Origin: Chitinophaga pinensis | GTDB taxonomy: Bacteria > Bacteroidota > Bacteroidia > Chitinophagales > Chitinophagaceae | Reading direction: 5' to 3' | Assembly (NCBI GenBank): GCA_945866165.1 | Contig: CAMBGO010000086.1 | Location: 1-8,572, forward strand | Length of the DNA stretch: 8,572 nucleotides | Part shown: piece after piece, positions 7,500 through 8,572 of the stretch | Layout: each line of letters starts with the position of its first letter | How positions within the stretch are numbered: the stretch's first letter is position 1 | Notes under the pieces: generated by a model | What the model was told of the DNA's origin: nothing | Seen by the model: only the letters and a program-made list of their open reading frames with translations | Database searches by the model: none | Program-made: the position numbers and the translations under genes

Positions 7500-7507
7500 T
7501 ATATTTG
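7500..7507 (+). promoter_or_regulatory. candidate queA promoter -7 element (TAnnTTTG)
   Basis: TATATTTG is a perfect match to the Bacteroidota -7 consensus TAnnTTTG and faces the queA-like gene. Transcription would begin near 7514, leaving a leader of roughly 50 bases. No clear TTG/TTTG occurs 17-23 bases upstream; the TTTG at 7490-7493 is too close. The call therefore rests on the -7 element and its position alone. Confidence 0.4.
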
Positions 7508-7528
7508 ATCAAAAAACTTCAATAAAGA

Positions 7529-7574
7529 TGTGCATATATCAAAAATCATGTGAATAACCTGTGCGTATGTCAAA
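7529..7574 (+). repeat. imperfect 15-base direct repeat, 31-base offset
   Basis: TGTGCATATATCAAA (7529-7543) and TGTGCGTATGTCAAA (7560-7574) agree at 13 of 15 positions and are offset by 31 bases, about three helical turns. The second copy spans the proposed queA start codon. The TGTG half of each also resembles a degenerate inverted DnaA box (8 of 9 and 7 of 9 matches). It may be a regulator site for queA or part of a DnaA-box cluster, or it may be chance in AT-rich DNA. Confidence 0.4.
7549..7557 (-). promoter_or_regulatory. DnaA box (TTATTCACA, consensus TTATNCACA)
   Basis: The plus strand reads TGTGAATAA, so the minus strand reads TTATTCACA, a full match to the DnaA-box consensus TTATNCACA. 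It lies 10-18 bases upstream of the proposed queA start, with its centre 78 bases from the other perfect box at 7471-7479 and in opposite orientation. A one-mismatch relative, TGTGCATAT, lies at 7529-7537. Function is inferred. Confidence 0.45.
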
Positions 7575-8572
7575 TTATAGTCCCAATTTAAAAGATGTTA
7601 AAATGGCAATCTATGATTACGAATTGCCAACTGCCTGCATTGCAAAATGGCCTGCAGAAAAAAGACATGATGCCAAGCTGCTGGTGTATAATAAAGGAGA
7701 AATCCACACGGATACATACCTAAACATTTCAACATACTTACCTGAGAATACATCATTGTTTTTTAATAATACAAGAGTAATAGCAGCCCGCTTGCCGTTT
7801 AAAAAATCAACTGGCACCAACATTGAAATTTTTTTACTCGAACCAACTGATGGCGTTAATCATGCAAGTGCATTGGCACAAAAAAAATATTCCATTTGGA
7901 AATGCCTTGTAGGAGGTATGAAAAAATGGAAGCATGATGAAATCCTAGAACAACAATCTGATAATAGTGGAAGCAAGCTTTATGCAAAAATACTTGAAAG
8001 AAAAAGCGAGTATTGTTATATAGAATTTACTTGGGAAAATAGCGAAATGACGTTCTCTGAAATAATTTCAGATGCAGGTGTGATTCCGCTACCCCCTTAT
8101 ATAAAAAGAGAGACAACTATTGAGGATAAACAACACTACCAAACGGTATATGCAAAAACAGAAGGCTCTGTTGCAGCACCAACAGCTGGACTTCACTTTA
8201 CTGAAGAAATTTTTCATTCGTTAGAGATGAGAAAAATAACTCATGAATTTATAACCTTGCATGTTGGAGCAGGTACTTTTAAGCCGGTCACATCAGATAA
8301 TATCGCCAATCATGACATGCATGAGGAGTATTTCGAAGTTTCGTTATCAACGATAGAAGCATTGTGCGATGCAGATAAATTTATCGTACCCGTTGGAACA
8401 ACTTCAATGCGAACCTTAGAAAGCCTCTATTGGATTGGAGTAAAAATAATATTGAAAGAACTGGCCATAAATATAAGCATTCGTATTGGTCAATGGGAAC
8501 ATGTAGAACTTGATAATCGCATCAAGGTGAACACTGGTGAATCGATGAATGCAATAAAAAAATGGATGCAAT
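7567..8572 (+). CDS. queA: S-adenosylmethionine:tRNA ribosyltransferase-isomerase, QueA family (C-terminus cut by window edge)
   Basis: QueA transfers and isomerises the ribosyl group of S-adenosylmethionine onto 7-aminomethyl-7-deazaguanine in tRNA, giving epoxyqueuosine at wobble position 34. The reading frame is open for 335 codons to the window edge. Family blocks are YDYELP (16-21), FNNTRVIAARL (66-76), IPLPPYIKR (173-181), YQTVYAK (191-197), GSVAAPTAGLHFT (200-212), LHVGAGTFKPV (231-241), HDMHEEY (249-255) and GTTSMRTLESLY (277-288). The start at ATG 7567 follows an in-frame TAA at 7555; ATG 7603 (12 codons later, MAIYDYELP) is a real alternative. Compared with E. coli QueA (356 residues) there is extra sequence at about 88-112, and after TLESLY a segment of at least 45 residues not found there. 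This suggests the longer QueA-like form I recall in Bacteroidota. It diverges from mraZ across 183 bases. Confidence 0.92.
   Translation, partial: MSNYSPNLKDVKMAIYDYELPTACIAKWPAEKRHDAKLLVYNKGEIHTDTYLNISTYLPENTSLFFNNTRVIAARLPFKKSTGTNIEIFLLEPTDGVNHASALAQKKYSIWKCLVGGMKKWKHDEILEQQSDNSGSKLYAKILERKSEYCYIEFTWENSEMTFSEIISDAGVIPLPPYIKRETTIEDKQHYQTVYAKTEGSVAAPTAGLHFTEEIFHSLEMRKITHEFITLHVGAGTFKPVTSDNIANHDMHEEYFEVSLSTIEALCDADKFIVPVGTTSMRTLESLYWIGVKIILKELAINISIRIGQWEHVELDNRIKVNTGESMNAIKKWMQ

Noticed and set aside
7494..7501. Perfect palindrome TAGGCCTA as an operator or hairpin
   Set aside because: It is only 8 bases with no loop or extension, and is expected by chance too often to interpret.
7530..7563. 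Plus-strand GTG triplets at 7530, 7550 and 7561 as further MraZ boxes
   Set aside because: Spacing is 20 and 11 bases rather than exactly 10 and the flanks differ from the four good boxes; they are better explained as parts of DnaA-box-like sequences.
7471..7568. Chromosomal replication origin (oriC) suggested by the DnaA boxes
   Set aside because: Only two perfect boxes lie in a 183-base spacer that is also filled with promoter and MraZ sites, and there is no dnaA or dnaN and no clear AT-rich unwinding element. A regulatory role is more economical, though GC-skew analysis of the genome would decide.
7617..7823. Minus-strand open frame of 68 codons opposite queA
   Set aside because: It lies entirely within the conserved N-terminal part of the queA-like gene, on the other strand, with no promoter or recognisable product.
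1..8572. Mobile element, CRISPR array, defence system or RNA gene
   Set aside because: No transposase, terminal repeats, spaced repeat array, tRNA-like fold or foreign composition is visible; the window is compact core-genome operon sequence.

Overview
This window is the upstream end of a division and cell wall (dcw) gene cluster. It reads on the minus strand and is flanked by a divergently transcribed queA-type tRNA-modification gene. The organism is most likely a member of the Bacteroidota, possibly the Chitinophagales/Sphingobacteriales side. The reasons are an AT-rich sequence, almost no Shine-Dalgarno sequences, a TAnnTTTG-type promoter element, a MraY with an expanded periplasmic loop, an FtsI with a C-terminal PASTA domain, a very divergent FtsL, and no murF between murE and mraY. 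The phylum call is an inference from these traits; the family level is a guess.

Layout from right to left on the minus strand: mraZ (7383-6925), rsmH/mraW (6913-5972), an ftsL-like gene (5946-5602), ftsI/PBP (5593-3449), murE (3448-1982), mraY (1976-705), and the N-terminal half of murD (687 to the window edge). Intergenic gaps are 0 to 25 bases, so this is almost certainly one operon; ftsW, murG, murC, ftsQ, ftsA and ftsZ would be expected beyond position 1. On the plus strand a queA-like gene begins at about 7567 and runs off the right edge.

The gene products form a pathway. MurE and MurD are cytoplasmic ligases that build the UDP-MurNAc-peptide, and a DNPR motif in MurE predicts meso-diaminopimelate at position 3. 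MraY transfers the precursor to undecaprenyl phosphate to make lipid I. FtsL and FtsI are septal: FtsI cross-links peptidoglycan at the division site. RsmH methylates 16S rRNA, and MraZ is the operon's DNA-binding regulator.

The most interesting part is the 183-base divergent region 7384-7566. Read toward mraZ it holds four GTG-centred boxes at exactly 10-base spacing, matching the known style of MraZ operators. It also holds two perfect DnaA-box consensus matches in opposite orientation. A plausible mraZ promoter overlaps both the first DnaA box and the outermost MraZ box, and a perfect TAnnTTTG element faces queA. This suggests autoregulation by MraZ and possibly a link between replication initiation and division gene expression. 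I found no mobile element, CRISPR array, RNA gene or broken gene. The coding content is ordinary core-genome material rather than a new system.
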